Origin: Cellulosimicrobium funkei
GTDB lineage: Bacteria > Actinomycetota > Actinomycetes > Actinomycetales > Cellulomonadaceae
DNA length: 64,000 bases
Assembly (NCBI RefSeq): GCF_001019615.1
Contig: NZ_JNBQ01000001.1
Location: 248,001 to 312,000, forward strand
Direction of reading: 5' to 3'
Below, piece after piece: positions 17,807 to 26,453 of the stretch. Position numbers and translations under genes: made by a program. Below the pieces are notes generated by a model. It searched no databases. It was not told where the DNA came from and saw nothing but the letters and a program-made list of their open reading frames with translations. The first letter of the stretch is position 1; each line of letters opens with the position of its first letter.

Positions 17807-17840
17807 AGGCCCGGGCGCCGGTCTCCCGGCGCCCGGGCCT
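17807..17840. terminator. Bidirectional hairpin terminator
   Basis: A perfect 15-base stem, AGGCCCGGGCGCCGG with CCGGCGCCCGGGCCT, around a TCTC loop. It lies between the convergent NYN gene (ends 17791) and hydrolase gene (ends 17884) and should stop transcription in both directions. Confidence 0.8.
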
Positions 17841-17883
17841 CGGTGTCGGGGCCTGACGTCCGGGCCTGGACGTCAGGCGCGGG

Positions 17884-18801
<918 letters not shown>

Positions 18802-18835
18802 ACCGCAAGTGGTGCGACGTGAACAGGAGATGACG

Positions 18836-19405
18836 ATGCTCGACGACGCGAGCGCACGCGCGGCGGTCGTGGCCGCCGCCGACCGGCTGTTCTACGCGCG
18901 GGGCGTCCAGTCCGTGGGGATGGACGCGGTCCGCACCGAGGCCGGGGTGTCGCTCAAGCGCATCTACTCGCTGTTCCCGTCCAAGGACGACCTCGTCGTC
19001 GCCGTGCTGCGGCACCGCACCGAGCAGTGGGACGCGGGGATCGCGCGCGCCGCGGCCGGAGCGACCGCGCCCCGCGGCCGGCTGCTCGCCGTGTTCGACT
19101 TCCTCGACGCGTGGTTCCGCGAGGACGGGTTCCGCGGGTGCGCGTTCATCAACTCGTTCGGCGAGCTCGGTGCGACCTCGCCCGCCGTCGCAGCGGCCGT
19201 GCGCGAGCACAAGGAGTCGTTCCAGCGGTACGCGCGCGGTGTCGTGCGCGAGGCGGGGCTGCCCGACGACGTCGCGCTCCAGGTCGTGCTGCTCGCCGAG
19301 GGCGCACAGACGACGGCGGCCATCACGCAGGACGTCGACGTCGCGCGCCAGGCCCGCCGCGCGGCGGAGGCGATCCTCGACGCGGCGGTCCCGGCGACGG
19401 CCTGA
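18836..19405 (+). CDS. TetR-family transcriptional regulator
   Basis: A 189-residue TetR protein. The DNA-binding part is AAADRLFYARGVQSVGMDAV, then RTEAGVSLKRIYSLFPSKDDLV. The ligand domain contains GCAFINSFGELG, typical of the subgroup with a cysteine in helix 6. ATG 18836 is chosen over ATG 18830 because AGGAG (18825-18829) would directly abut the earlier codon. It diverges from the haloperoxidase-like hydrolase, with two identical operator cores in the gap, and is probably autoregulated. Confidence 0.85.
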   Translation: MLDDASARAAVVAAADRLFYARGVQSVGMDAVRTEAGVSLKRIYSLFPSKDDLVVAVLRHRTEQWDAGIARAAAGATAPRGRLLAVFDFLDAWFREDGFRGCAFINSFGELGATSPAVAAAVREHKESFQRYARGVVREAGLPDDVALQVVLLAEGAQTTAAITQDVDVARQARRAAEAILDAAVPATA

Positions 19406-19473
19406 CCCGGGCAGGCTCGCGCGCCGGGCGCCGTCGGCGCCGTCCCCGTCCCGCTGTCGGTTCGCCGGCGATG

Positions 19474-19536
19474 TGGGAGCGATCCCACGACACGCCGAGA
19501 GAGCGCTTGCTCGGTGTCGTCCCGCCACCGTAGGTT
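19474..19536 (+). promoter_or_regulatory. CebR/CelR-like operator and promoter of the GH16 gene
   Basis: TGGGAGCGATCCCA (19474-19487) differs by one base from TGGGAGCGCTCCCA, the site of the LacI-family cellobiose/glucan regulators CebR and CelR in actinobacteria. A weaker AGCGCT-centred site follows at about 19498-19512. TTGCTC (19507-19512) and TAGGTT (19531-19536), 18 bases apart, are a plausible promoter. Induction by short glucan fragments is inferred. Confidence 0.7.
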
Positions 19537-19645
19537 CGCGGACGGAGGGCCGAGGAACGGCCCCCGCCCGGTGCAGAGTCGCGCCGAGAGCACGTCGCGC
19601 ACCGTGGCGAGACGCAGGCGGCACCGCCGCCGGACTGGAGGATCG

Positions 19646-20971
19646 ATGGACCTCGCACGTCAGCGCTCCCTGCCCACCACCCCGCCTGGCGCCCCACCCG
19701 AAACCCGAGCCCGCGCCGTCGCCCGCACGCGCCGCCGGGTCGCGGGCGTCGTCGTCGCCGCGCTCACCGCCGCCGCGGCGGCGCTCGCCGTGACCGTCCC
19801 GGCGACGTCGGCCGCCGCCGCGCCGGGGGACATCGTCTGGTCGGACGAGTTCGACGGCGCCGCCGGCTCGGCCCCGAGCTCCGCTCGCTGGAACCACGAG
19901 ACCGGTGCCGGCGGCTGGGGCAACGCCGAGCTCCAGAACTACACGACCTCCCGCGCGAACTCCGCGCTCGACGGCCAGGGCCACCTCGTCATCACCGCGC
20001 GCCGTGAGGCGGACGGGTCGTACACGTCCGCGCGCATGACGACCCAGGGGAAGTACCAGCCGCAATACGGGCGCGTCGAGGCGCGCATCCAGATCCCGCG
20101 GGGCCAGGGCATCTGGCCCGCATTCTGGATGCTCGGCGGCAACCTCCCGGGGGTGGGCTGGCCGACGTCGGGCGAGATCGACGTCATGGAGAACGTCGGC
20201 TTCGAGCCGCACCGCGTGCACGGCACGGTGCACGGGCCGGGGTACTCCGGCGGCGCCGGCATCACGGGCATGTACCAGCACCCGCAGGGCTGGTCGTTCG
20301 CCGACGACTTCCACACCTTCGCGGTGGACTGGAAGCCCGGCGAGATCACGTGGTTCGTGGACGGCCAGCAGTTCCACCGCGTCACGCGCGCGAGCGTCGG
20401 CGCGAACGCGTGGGTGTTCGACCAGCCGTTCTTCCTCATCCTCAACGTCGCCGTCGGCGGGCAGTGGCCTGGGTACCCCGACGGCACGACCCAGCTCCCC
20501 CAGCAGATGAAGGTGGACTACGTCCGGGTCTACGACAACGGCTCAGGAACCTCGAACCCCGGGAACCCCGGGGGCGGCCTCCCGACCGGGACCGGGACCA
20601 TCCGGATCGCGAACGGGTACTGCCTCGACGTCCCGTGGGGCCAGACGCACGACGGCAACCGCGTGCAGATCGTCCCGTGCAACGGCAACGTCGCCCAGTC
20701 GTGGACGCGGGGGAGCGACGGGACGATCAGGGCGCTCGGCAAGTGCCTCGACGTGAGCGGCAGCGGCACCGCCAACGGGACGGTGGTCCAGCTCTGGACG
20801 TGCAACGGCACGAACGCGCAGAGATGGGCCTACGACGCGGGGTCGAAGACGCTGCGCAACCCGCAGTCGGGCAGGTGCCTGGACGCCGAGGGCGGCAACC
20901 CGCTCTACGAGGGCCAGCGGTTCGTGATCTGGGACTGCCACGGGTCGGCCAACCAGCAGTGGATCTTCTGA
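19646..20971 (+). CDS. Secreted GH16 endo-beta-1,3-glucanase with ricin-type lectin domain
   Basis: A 441-residue exported enzyme. Signal peptide about 1-58, ending in the Ala-rich stretch before GDIVWSDEF. The GH16 catalytic domain covers about 60-305, with nucleophile and acid/base in GEIDVMENVG (ExDxxE) and substrate residues GIWPAFWMLGG. A Gly/Asn/Pro linker leads to a C-terminal ricin B/CBM13 trefoil (about 320-441) with repeats ending VAQSW, NAQRW, NQQW. It cuts beta-1,3-glucan such as laminarin and fungal wall glucan. GGAGGA lies four bases before the ATG. A CelR-like operator is upstream and a 68-base hairpin follows. Confidence 0.95.
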   Translation: MDLARQRSLPTTPPGAPPETRARAVARTRRRVAGVVVAALTAAAAALAVTVPATSAAAAPGDIVWSDEFDGAAGSAPSSARWNHETGAGGWGNAELQNYTTSRANSALDGQGHLVITARREADGSYTSARMTTQGKYQPQYGRVEARIQIPRGQGIWPAFWMLGGNLPGVGWPTSGEIDVMENVGFEPHRVHGTVHGPGYSGGAGITGMYQHPQGWSFADDFHTFAVDWKPGEITWFVDGQQFHRVTRASVGANAWVFDQPFFLILNVAVGGQWPGYPDGTTQLPQQMKVDYVRVYDNGSGTSNPGNPGGGLPTGTGTIRIANGYCLDVPWGQTHDGNRVQIVPCNGNVAQSWTRGSDGTIRALGKCLDVSGSGTANGTVVQLWTCNGTNAQRWAYDAGSKTLRNPQSGRCLDAEGGNPLYEGQRFVIWDCHGSANQQWIF

Positions 20972-20983
20972 CTCGTCCGCAGC

Positions 20984-21051
20984 CGAGCGATGCGTCCGTG
21001 TCCGAGCGCTGCGTCCCCGGACGCATCTCTCGCGCACGGACGCATCGCTCG
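20984..21051. terminator. Long hairpin between convergent genes
   Basis: Arms CGAGCGATGCGTCCGTG (20984-21000) and CACGGACGCATCGCTCG (21035-21051) pair perfectly over 17 bases; the inner part adds about 12 more pairs down to a tight CCCC-containing loop. It separates the GH16 gene (+) from the antiporter gene (-) and probably terminates both. Confidence 0.7.
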
Positions 21052-21060
21052 CCCGGCGAG

Positions 21061-22266
21061 TCATCCGCCGGCGCGTTCCTCCGTCGGCGGGGGCGCGGAC
21101 TCGCCGGCCTCCGGGGGGCGTGGGCCCAGCCGGCTCGCGACCATGGGGAGCACGATCACGGACAGCACGCCCGCACCGACGAGCGCCGCGCCGACGCGCG
21201 ACGTCATCGCGCCCTGCTCGACCGCGATCTCCGTGAGCGCGACGAGCAGCGGCAGCGCGGTCGCCGCGTAGAGCGCCGTCTGGACGCGCTCGACCGACGG
21301 GAGCTCGCGCCGGAACCACAGGAGCACCGGGCCGCCCCGCACGACCACCATGAGCACGAAGAACGTCAGCGGCAGCAGCGGCGACGCGACGATGGAGTCG
21401 ATGTCCAGGCCCATGCCGGAGCTGACGAAGAACACGGGCACGAACACGCCCCACGCGACCGCGTCGAGCTTCTTCTCGAGCGCCTCGACGTCGCCGGGCG
21501 CCCAGCGCCGCAGCACCATGCCGCCGACGAACGCGCCCAGCACCGCGTCGAACCCGAGCCCGGCGGCGAGCGCGAGCAGCGCGACGAGCAGCAGCACCGT
21601 GAGGCGCAGCGTGCTCTGGCCCGTCCCGTGCTCCGCGGCGCTGAAGAGCCGGTCGCCGCCGAGCGCCTTGAGGCGCCCCAGCCGGCCCGGGAGCGCGGAG
21701 AGCGCCACGGCGACGACGGCGAAGAGGACGAGCAGGATCGCCGCGACGCCGCTCTCGCGCGTCCCGAGCAGCACGGCCATCGCGACGATCGGACCGAGCT
21801 CGCCGACCGCCCCGACCACCAGCACCGCGCGGCCGAGTCGCGAGCCGAGCTGACCGCCGTCGCGCAGGATCGGGAGCACCACGCCGAGCGCCGTCGTCGT
21901 GAGCGCGATCGCCCCCGCCGCGACGGCGTGCGGCGAGTCGTGACCCACGACCACGAGGACGAGCAGCGCCCCGACGACGAGCGACGTCAGCCACGCCGCG
22001 CCGGCGCGTCGCCCCACGCGCTCGCGCAGCAGGCTCGGCTCGAGCTCGTACCCGGCGAGGAGGAACAGGAAGCCCATGCCGAGGTCGGAGAGGAGCGTGA
22101 CGTCGTCGGGCGTCGCGAGGTCGAGCGCGGCCGGACCGATGAGGATGCCGCCGAGCAGCAGCACGACGACCTGCGGGACGCGCGACCGCACCGGCATGAG
22201 GCCCGCGAGCAGCGGCGCGAGCAGCGCGACGACGAACACCGGGACGAGCGGGGCGTAGACGTTCAC
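21061..22266 (-). CDS. CPA2-type cation/proton antiporter
   Basis: A 401-residue membrane protein with 11-13 hydrophobic segments and no soluble regulatory domain, in the KefB/GerN-like CPA2 family. Signatures: QVVVLLLGGILIGPAAL, LLSDLGMGFLFLLAGYELE, TTTALGVVLPILRD and FVPVFFVSSGMGLDI. Such antiporters trade Na+ or K+ for H+ across the cell membrane. It lacks the TrkA-N domain of full Kef systems; the last 25 residues are a polar Pro/Glu tail. GTG 22266 gives the normal N-terminus. It diverges from the deaminase gene. Confidence 0.85.
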   Translation of the reverse strand: MNVYAPLVPVFVVALLAPLLAGLMPVRSRVPQVVVLLLGGILIGPAALDLATPDDVTLLSDLGMGFLFLLAGYELEPSLLRERVGRRAGAAWLTSLVVGALLVLVVVGHDSPHAVAAGAIALTTTALGVVLPILRDGGQLGSRLGRAVLVVGAVGELGPIVAMAVLLGTRESGVAAILLVLFAVVAVALSALPGRLGRLKALGGDRLFSAAEHGTGQSTLRLTVLLLVALLALAAGLGFDAVLGAFVGGMVLRRWAPGDVEALEKKLDAVAWGVFVPVFFVSSGMGLDIDSIVASPLLPLTFFVLMVVVRGGPVLLWFRRELPSVERVQTALYAATALPLLVALTEIAVEQGAMTSRVGAALVGAGVLSVIVLPMVASRLGPRPPEAGESAPPPTEERAGG

Positions 22267-22361
22267 GGTCGGGTCTCCGGGTGTCGGCGGGCGGCGGGTC
22301 CCAGGATCCCGCAGCGCCGCAGGTCGCGCGCGGCGGAGGTCCGCGTCGTCGTCCGCCGGGG

Positions 22362-22391
22362 TTGACGGTCCGTCACGGCCCGGCCTACGGT
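22362..22391 (+). promoter_or_regulatory. Putative promoter of the deaminase gene
   Basis: TTGACG (22362-22367), 18 bases, TACGGT (22386-22391) resembles a sigma-A promoter. It lies about 110 bases before the ATG at 22502. Confidence 0.45.
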
Positions 22392-22501
22392 CGGCCCAGC
22401 CGCGGTTCCCGCGGCACCTGGATCGGCAGACAGGACCACTGAGCCGGCGCACCGTGGCGCCGGAGCCGCGCCTCGGTGAGCACGAGCCACCAGGAGGCAC
22501 C

Positions 22502-23866
22502 ATGACCAGCACCCGCACCTGGGTCCGTGACCCGCTCGGCGTCTTCACCGCGGACGACTCCCCGGACGCGCCCGACGCGCGCGGCGGCATCGTCGTCGAG
22601 GACGGGGTGATCACCGAGGTCGTCGCGGCGGGCGCGCGGCCGTCCGCCCCGGTCGACGCGACGTTCGACGCGTCCCAGCACGTGCTCACGCCCGGGCTGA
22701 TCAACACGCACCACCACTTCTACCAGACGCTCACGCGCGCCTGGGGGCCGGTCGCCGACGCCCCGCTCTTCCCCTGGCTCCAGCGCCTCTACCCGGTGTG
22801 GGCGCGCCTGACCCCGCGCGACCACGAGCTCGCGACGACGGTCGCGCTCGCCGAGCTGCTGCTCTCCGGCTGCACGACGGCGGCCGACCACCACTACGTC
22901 TTCCCGGCCGGTCTCGACGACGCGATCGACCTCCAGGTCGCGGCGGTCCAGCGGCTCGGGATGCGCGCGACCCTCACGCGCGGGTCCATGACGCTCGGCC
23001 AGGACGACGGCGGCCTGCCGCCGCAGTCGGTCGTGCAGAGCCTGGACGTCATCCTCGCCGACTCGCAGCGCCTCGTGGAGCGCTATCACGAGCGGGGCGC
23101 CGGGGCGCAGGTCCAGATCGCGCTCGCGCCGTGCTCGCCGTTCTCGGTGACAACCGACGCGATGCGCGAGAGCGCGGCGCTCGCGGAGGATCTCGACGTC
23201 CGCCTGCACACGCACCTCGCCGAGACGATCGACGAGGAGGACTTCTGCCGCGAGCGCTTCGGGATGCGCACGGTCGACTACCTCGAGTCGGTCGGCTGGC
23301 TCACGGACCGCGCGTGGCTCGGTCACGGCATCCACTTCGACGACGAGGAGGTGCGCCGCCTCGGGGCCGCGGGCACCGGCGTCGCGCACTGCCCGACGTC
23401 GAACATGCGCCTCGCGTCCGGGATCGCGCGGGCCGTGGAGCTCGAGGACGCGGGCGCGCCCGTCGGGCTCGGGGTCGACGGCTCGGCGTCGAACGACGCC
23501 TCGACGATGATCCTCGAGGCGCGCCAGGCGCTCTACCTCCAGCGCCTCAGGTACGGCGCCGACATCCCCGTGACCCGTGCGCTCGGCTGGGGCACGCGCG
23601 GGTCGGCGCGCGTCCTGGGCCGGGACGACGTCGGCGTGCTCGCCGTCGGCAAGCAGGCGGACCTCGCGTTGTGGCGCCTCGACGAGCTGCGCTTCTCCGG
23701 CTCGCACGACCCGGTCGCGGCGCTCCTGCTGTGCGGGGCCGACCGCGCGGACCGCGTCATGGTCGGCGGCGAGTGGCGCGTGGTCGACGGGGCGATCCCG
23801 GGCCTCGACCTCGCCGCCCTGGTCGCCGAGCACTCGGCCGCGGCCCGCCGCCTCGTCGCGGGCTGA
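22502..23866 (+). CDS. 8-oxoguanine deaminase-like amidohydrolase
   Basis: A 454-residue metal-dependent amidohydrolase. Metal ligands are in TPGLINTHHHFYQTLTR, with HTHLAET (third His), GHGIHFDDEE (fourth His) and VGLGVDGSASND (Asp). The sequence GSASND and the HHFYQ form fit the AtzB/8-oxoguanine deaminase group, which removes an amino group from guanine-like purines or triazines. An NCS2 nucleobase permease gene lies 730 bases downstream, supporting purine salvage or breakdown. AGGAGG precedes the ATG by about six bases. Exact substrate cannot be read from sequence. Confidence 0.85.
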   Translation: MTSTRTWVRDPLGVFTADDSPDAPDARGGIVVEDGVITEVVAAGARPSAPVDATFDASQHVLTPGLINTHHHFYQTLTRAWGPVADAPLFPWLQRLYPVWARLTPRDHELATTVALAELLLSGCTTAADHHYVFPAGLDDAIDLQVAAVQRLGMRATLTRGSMTLGQDDGGLPPQSVVQSLDVILADSQRLVERYHERGAGAQVQIALAPCSPFSVTTDAMRESAALAEDLDVRLHTHLAETIDEEDFCRERFGMRTVDYLESVGWLTDRAWLGHGIHFDDEEVRRLGAAGTGVAHCPTSNMRLASGIARAVELEDAGAPVGLGVDGSASNDASTMILEARQALYLQRLRYGADIPVTRALGWGTRGSARVLGRDDVGVLAVGKQADLALWRLDELRFSGSHDPVAALLLCGADRADRVMVGGEWRVVDGAIPGLDLAALVAEHSAAARRLVAG

Positions 23867-23873
23867 CGTGCGC

Positions 23874-23914
23874 CGGCGGGGACGGCCCGGCCACCGACCG
23901 GGGCGTCCCCGCCG
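23874..23914. terminator. Bidirectional hairpin terminator
   Basis: GGCGGGGACG (23875-23884) pairs with CGTCCCCGCC (23904-23913), extended by one C-G pair outside and a CCGG/CCGG stem inside. It lies between the convergent deaminase and GNAT genes. Confidence 0.65.
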
Positions 23915-23917
23915 CGC

Positions 23918-24412
23918 TCAGAGCTCGCGGTAGTAGTGGACGACGGGGAGGGCGGTGAAGCCGCTCGACTCGTACAGGGCGCGTGCGGCGTCGTGTCCCG
24001 GGTCGCCGCCGGTCCAGACGTTGGCGTACGCGCACCCGGCGTCGCGCAGGAGCTGCAGCGCGGCGTCCACGAGGAGCCTCCCGACGCCCTCGCCCTGCAC
24101 GTCAGGGTCGACGGCGATGATCTCGAGGTCGCCGGCGCGGGCCCCCTCGGCAGGAGGCTCGCCGATCACCGCGGTGGCGAACCCGACGACCCGGCCGGCC
24201 CGCTCCGCGACGACCGTCGTCGCGGGGTGCTTCTCGCACGCGCCGCGGACCTCCGCCTCCTGGCTGCGCCGCCAGTCGGGGTAGGCGAGCCCGTAGAGGC
24301 GCTCGCCGAGGATGTCGCGCCACGAGGCGAAGGCGTCCTCCCACGCGCGCAGGGACAGGTCGGCGACGGCGTCGAGGTCGGTGGGCCGGAAGGGGCGGAG
24401 CGTGGTGGTCAC
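23918..24412 (-). CDS. GNAT N-acetyltransferase
   Basis: A 164-residue acetyltransferase. It opens TTTLRPFRPTDLDAVADLSL, has the core strand DLEIIAVDPDVQGEGVGRLL with the acetyl-CoA loop QGEGVG, and the tail YANVWTGGDPGHDAARALYESSGF. Substrate not evident. The GTG start faces the NCS2 permease promoter region, so both genes leave the same gap in opposite directions. Confidence 0.85.
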   Translation of the reverse strand: MTTTLRPFRPTDLDAVADLSLRAWEDAFASWRDILGERLYGLAYPDWRRSQEAEVRGACEKHPATTVVAERAGRVVGFATAVIGEPPAEGARAGDLEIIAVDPDVQGEGVGRLLVDAALQLLRDAGCAYANVWTGGDPGHDAARALYESSGFTALPVVHYYREL

Positions 24413-24514
24413 GGCTGGAGGGTAGGGAGACCGGGCGGGCGAGTGCCAGCGCTTTGACGCGGTCGGCGACGGAGAGACGTCACCGCAGGCCACGCACGAG
24501 TTGCCGGGAGGGAC

Positions 24515-24571
24515 TTGACACGCGTCACACTTGGCGTTCGAATAGTGGAAGTAGTTTTCCGCCAAGCGGAA
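24515..24571 (+). promoter_or_regulatory. Promoter and palindromic operator of the NCS2 permease gene
   Basis: TTGACA (24515-24520) with an AT-richer TCGAATAG about 17 bases on forms a good promoter for this GC level. Just downstream, TTCCGC-CAA-GCGGAA (24557-24571) is a perfect 15-base inverted repeat lying between the likely transcript start and the ATG at 24596. Its form fits an IclR- or GntR-type repressor; the regulator is not in this window. Confidence 0.7.
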
Positions 24572-24595
24572 CGATAGCTGACGAGGAGGTCCGCT

Positions 24596-26248
24596 ATGAA
24601 CGCGCGAGCCACGAGGGCCACGGGCGGCGCCGAACGTCGTCCGGTACGCCCCGAGGACGAGCGGCTGCCCATCGGGTCGACGTTCGGGTACGGGTTCCAG
24701 CACGTGCTCACGATGTACGGCGGCATCATCGCCCCGCCGCTCATCGTGGGCGGCGCCGCCGGGCTGACCGGGGCCGAGATCGGGACGCTCGTCGCGGCGT
24801 CCCTCTTCATGGGCGGCCTCGCGACGATCCTCCAGACGCTCGGCATCCCGTTCTTCGGGTCGCAGCTCCCGCTCGTGCAGGGCGTGTCGTTCGCGGGCGT
24901 GTCGACGATGGTCGCGATCGTCAACGGCGGGGGAGGGATCCCCGGGGTGCTCGGGGCCGTGCTCGTCGCGTCGGCGGTCGGCCTGCTCATCACGCCGTTC
25001 TTCGCACAGATCATCCGGTTCTTCCCGCCGGTCGTCACGGGCGTCGTCATCACGACGATCGGGCTGACGCTCATGCCCGTCGCGGCGAACTGGGCGATGG
25101 GCGGCAACGCGAGCGCGCCCGACTACGGCTCGGTGAGCAACATCGGCCTCGCCGCGCTGACGTTCGCGATCGTCATCCTGCTGTCGAAGGTGGGCAGCGG
25201 CACCATCTCGCGCCTGTCCATCCTCATCGCGATCGTCGTCGGCACCCTCATCGCCCTCGCGCTCGGCAAGGCGGACTTCTCCGGCGTGGGCGACGGTCCG
25301 GTCGCCGCGTTCCCGTCGTTCCTCGGCTTCGGCGCACCGACGTTCGAGATCGCCGCGATCATCTCGATGCTCATCGTCATCCTCGTGACCCTCACCGAGA
25401 CGACGGCGGACATCATCGCCGTGGGCGAGATCGTCGGCACCAAGGTGGACCGCAAGCGCATCGCGAACGGCCTGCGCGCCGACATGGCGTCGTCCGTCGT
25501 CTCGCCGTTCTTCGGCTCGTTCACGCAGTCGGCGTTCGCGCAGAACGTCGGGCTCGTGGCCATCACGGGCGTGAAGTCGCGGTTCGTCGTGGCGGCGGGC
25601 GGCGCGATCCTCGTGGTCCTCGGCCTGCTGCCGGTCCTGGGTCGCGTGGTGGCCGCGGTGCCGACACCGGTCCTCGGCGGTGCGGGAGTCGTGCTGTTCG
25701 GCTCGGTCGCCGCGTCGGGCATCCGCACGCTCGCGAAGGTCGACTACTCCCGGCCGATGAACCTCATCATCGTGGCGGCGTCGATCTCGTTCGGCATGAT
25801 CCCCATCGCCAAGCCCGACTTCTACGACCAGTTCCCCACGTGGTTCGGCATCATCTTCCACTCGGGCATCAGCTCCGCCGCGGTCATGGCGATCCTGCTC
25901 AACCTGCTGTTCAACCACGTCAAGCTCGGCAACCCGCCCGACCCGTCCGTGTTCGCCGCAGGCGCGGAGCACGGTGCGAGCTCCGTGGACGAGGACGACC
26001 TCGACGACCTCGAGGACGACGGCGTCATCAACGGCTCGACCCGACGCCCCGTGGCCGGCGACGCGACGCCTCCCGAGCCGGTGACCCCGGCCGCCCCGGG
26101 CGACGGCCAGGACCGCGACGGCCGACCGGCCGACGGCAGCACCGACGCCACGCCGCAGCCCGCACCGCCCGCCGGGGCGACCGGCGGCGAGAGCAGCGCA
26201 CCGCGGCACCACGCCGTCGCACCGCTCCCGCGGACCGCGACCCCGTAG
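24596..26248 (+). CDS. NCS2-family nucleobase (xanthine/uracil-type) permease
   Basis: A 550-residue transporter with about 12-14 membrane segments in residues 20-465. Diagnostic NCS2 features: GFQHVLTMYGGIIAPPLIVG, the Glu-containing TETTADIIAVGEIVG and QNVGLVAITGVKSR (QNxG motif). It imports a purine or pyrimidine base with a cation. The C-terminal 85 residues form an acidic then Pro/Ala-rich cytoplasmic tail (VDEDDLDDLEDDG), longer than usual. GAGGAGGT gives a strong ribosome site. The nearby deaminase suggests a purine substrate. A promoter with an operator palindrome is upstream. Confidence 0.9.
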   Translation: MNARATRATGGAERRPVRPEDERLPIGSTFGYGFQHVLTMYGGIIAPPLIVGGAAGLTGAEIGTLVAASLFMGGLATILQTLGIPFFGSQLPLVQGVSFAGVSTMVAIVNGGGGIPGVLGAVLVASAVGLLITPFFAQIIRFFPPVVTGVVITTIGLTLMPVAANWAMGGNASAPDYGSVSNIGLAALTFAIVILLSKVGSGTISRLSILIAIVVGTLIALALGKADFSGVGDGPVAAFPSFLGFGAPTFEIAAIISMLIVILVTLTETTADIIAVGEIVGTKVDRKRIANGLRADMASSVVSPFFGSFTQSAFAQNVGLVAITGVKSRFVVAAGGAILVVLGLLPVLGRVVAAVPTPVLGGAGVVLFGSVAASGIRTLAKVDYSRPMNLIIVAASISFGMIPIAKPDFYDQFPTWFGIIFHSGISSAAVMAILLNLLFNHVKLGNPPDPSVFAAGAEHGASSVDEDDLDDLEDDGVINGSTRRPVAGDATPPEPVTPAAPGDGQDRDGRPADGSTDATPQPAPPAGATGGESSAPRHHAVAPLPRTATP

Positions 26249-26277
26249 GCGCCGGCACAGCGTCGTGCCCGACGCTG

Positions 26278-26315
26278 CCCCGCACCCGAGCGACCCCCTC
26301 GCGCCGGGTGCGGGG
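26278..26315. terminator. Hairpin terminator after the permease
   Basis: CCCCGCACCCG (26278-26288) pairs perfectly with CGGGTGCGGGG (26305-26315) around a 16-base loop, 30 bases after the permease stop codon. Confidence 0.7.
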
Positions 26316-26453
26316 CGCCGTCGTGCCCGGGGCGGAGCATCCCGGGCCGGAGCGTCCCCGGACGGGCCTGCGCGCGGTAGGCGGCGACGGGCCGTGTAGC
26401 GTCGTGGGTCGGCGTCGAGCACGGCGACCGGGACCCGACCGCAGGACCGCACC

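Noticed and set aside
19498-19512. A second CelR-like operator before the GH16 gene
   Set aside because: Only the AGCGCT core and a few flanking bases match (about 9 of 14); noted as weak within the promoter entry but not called separately.
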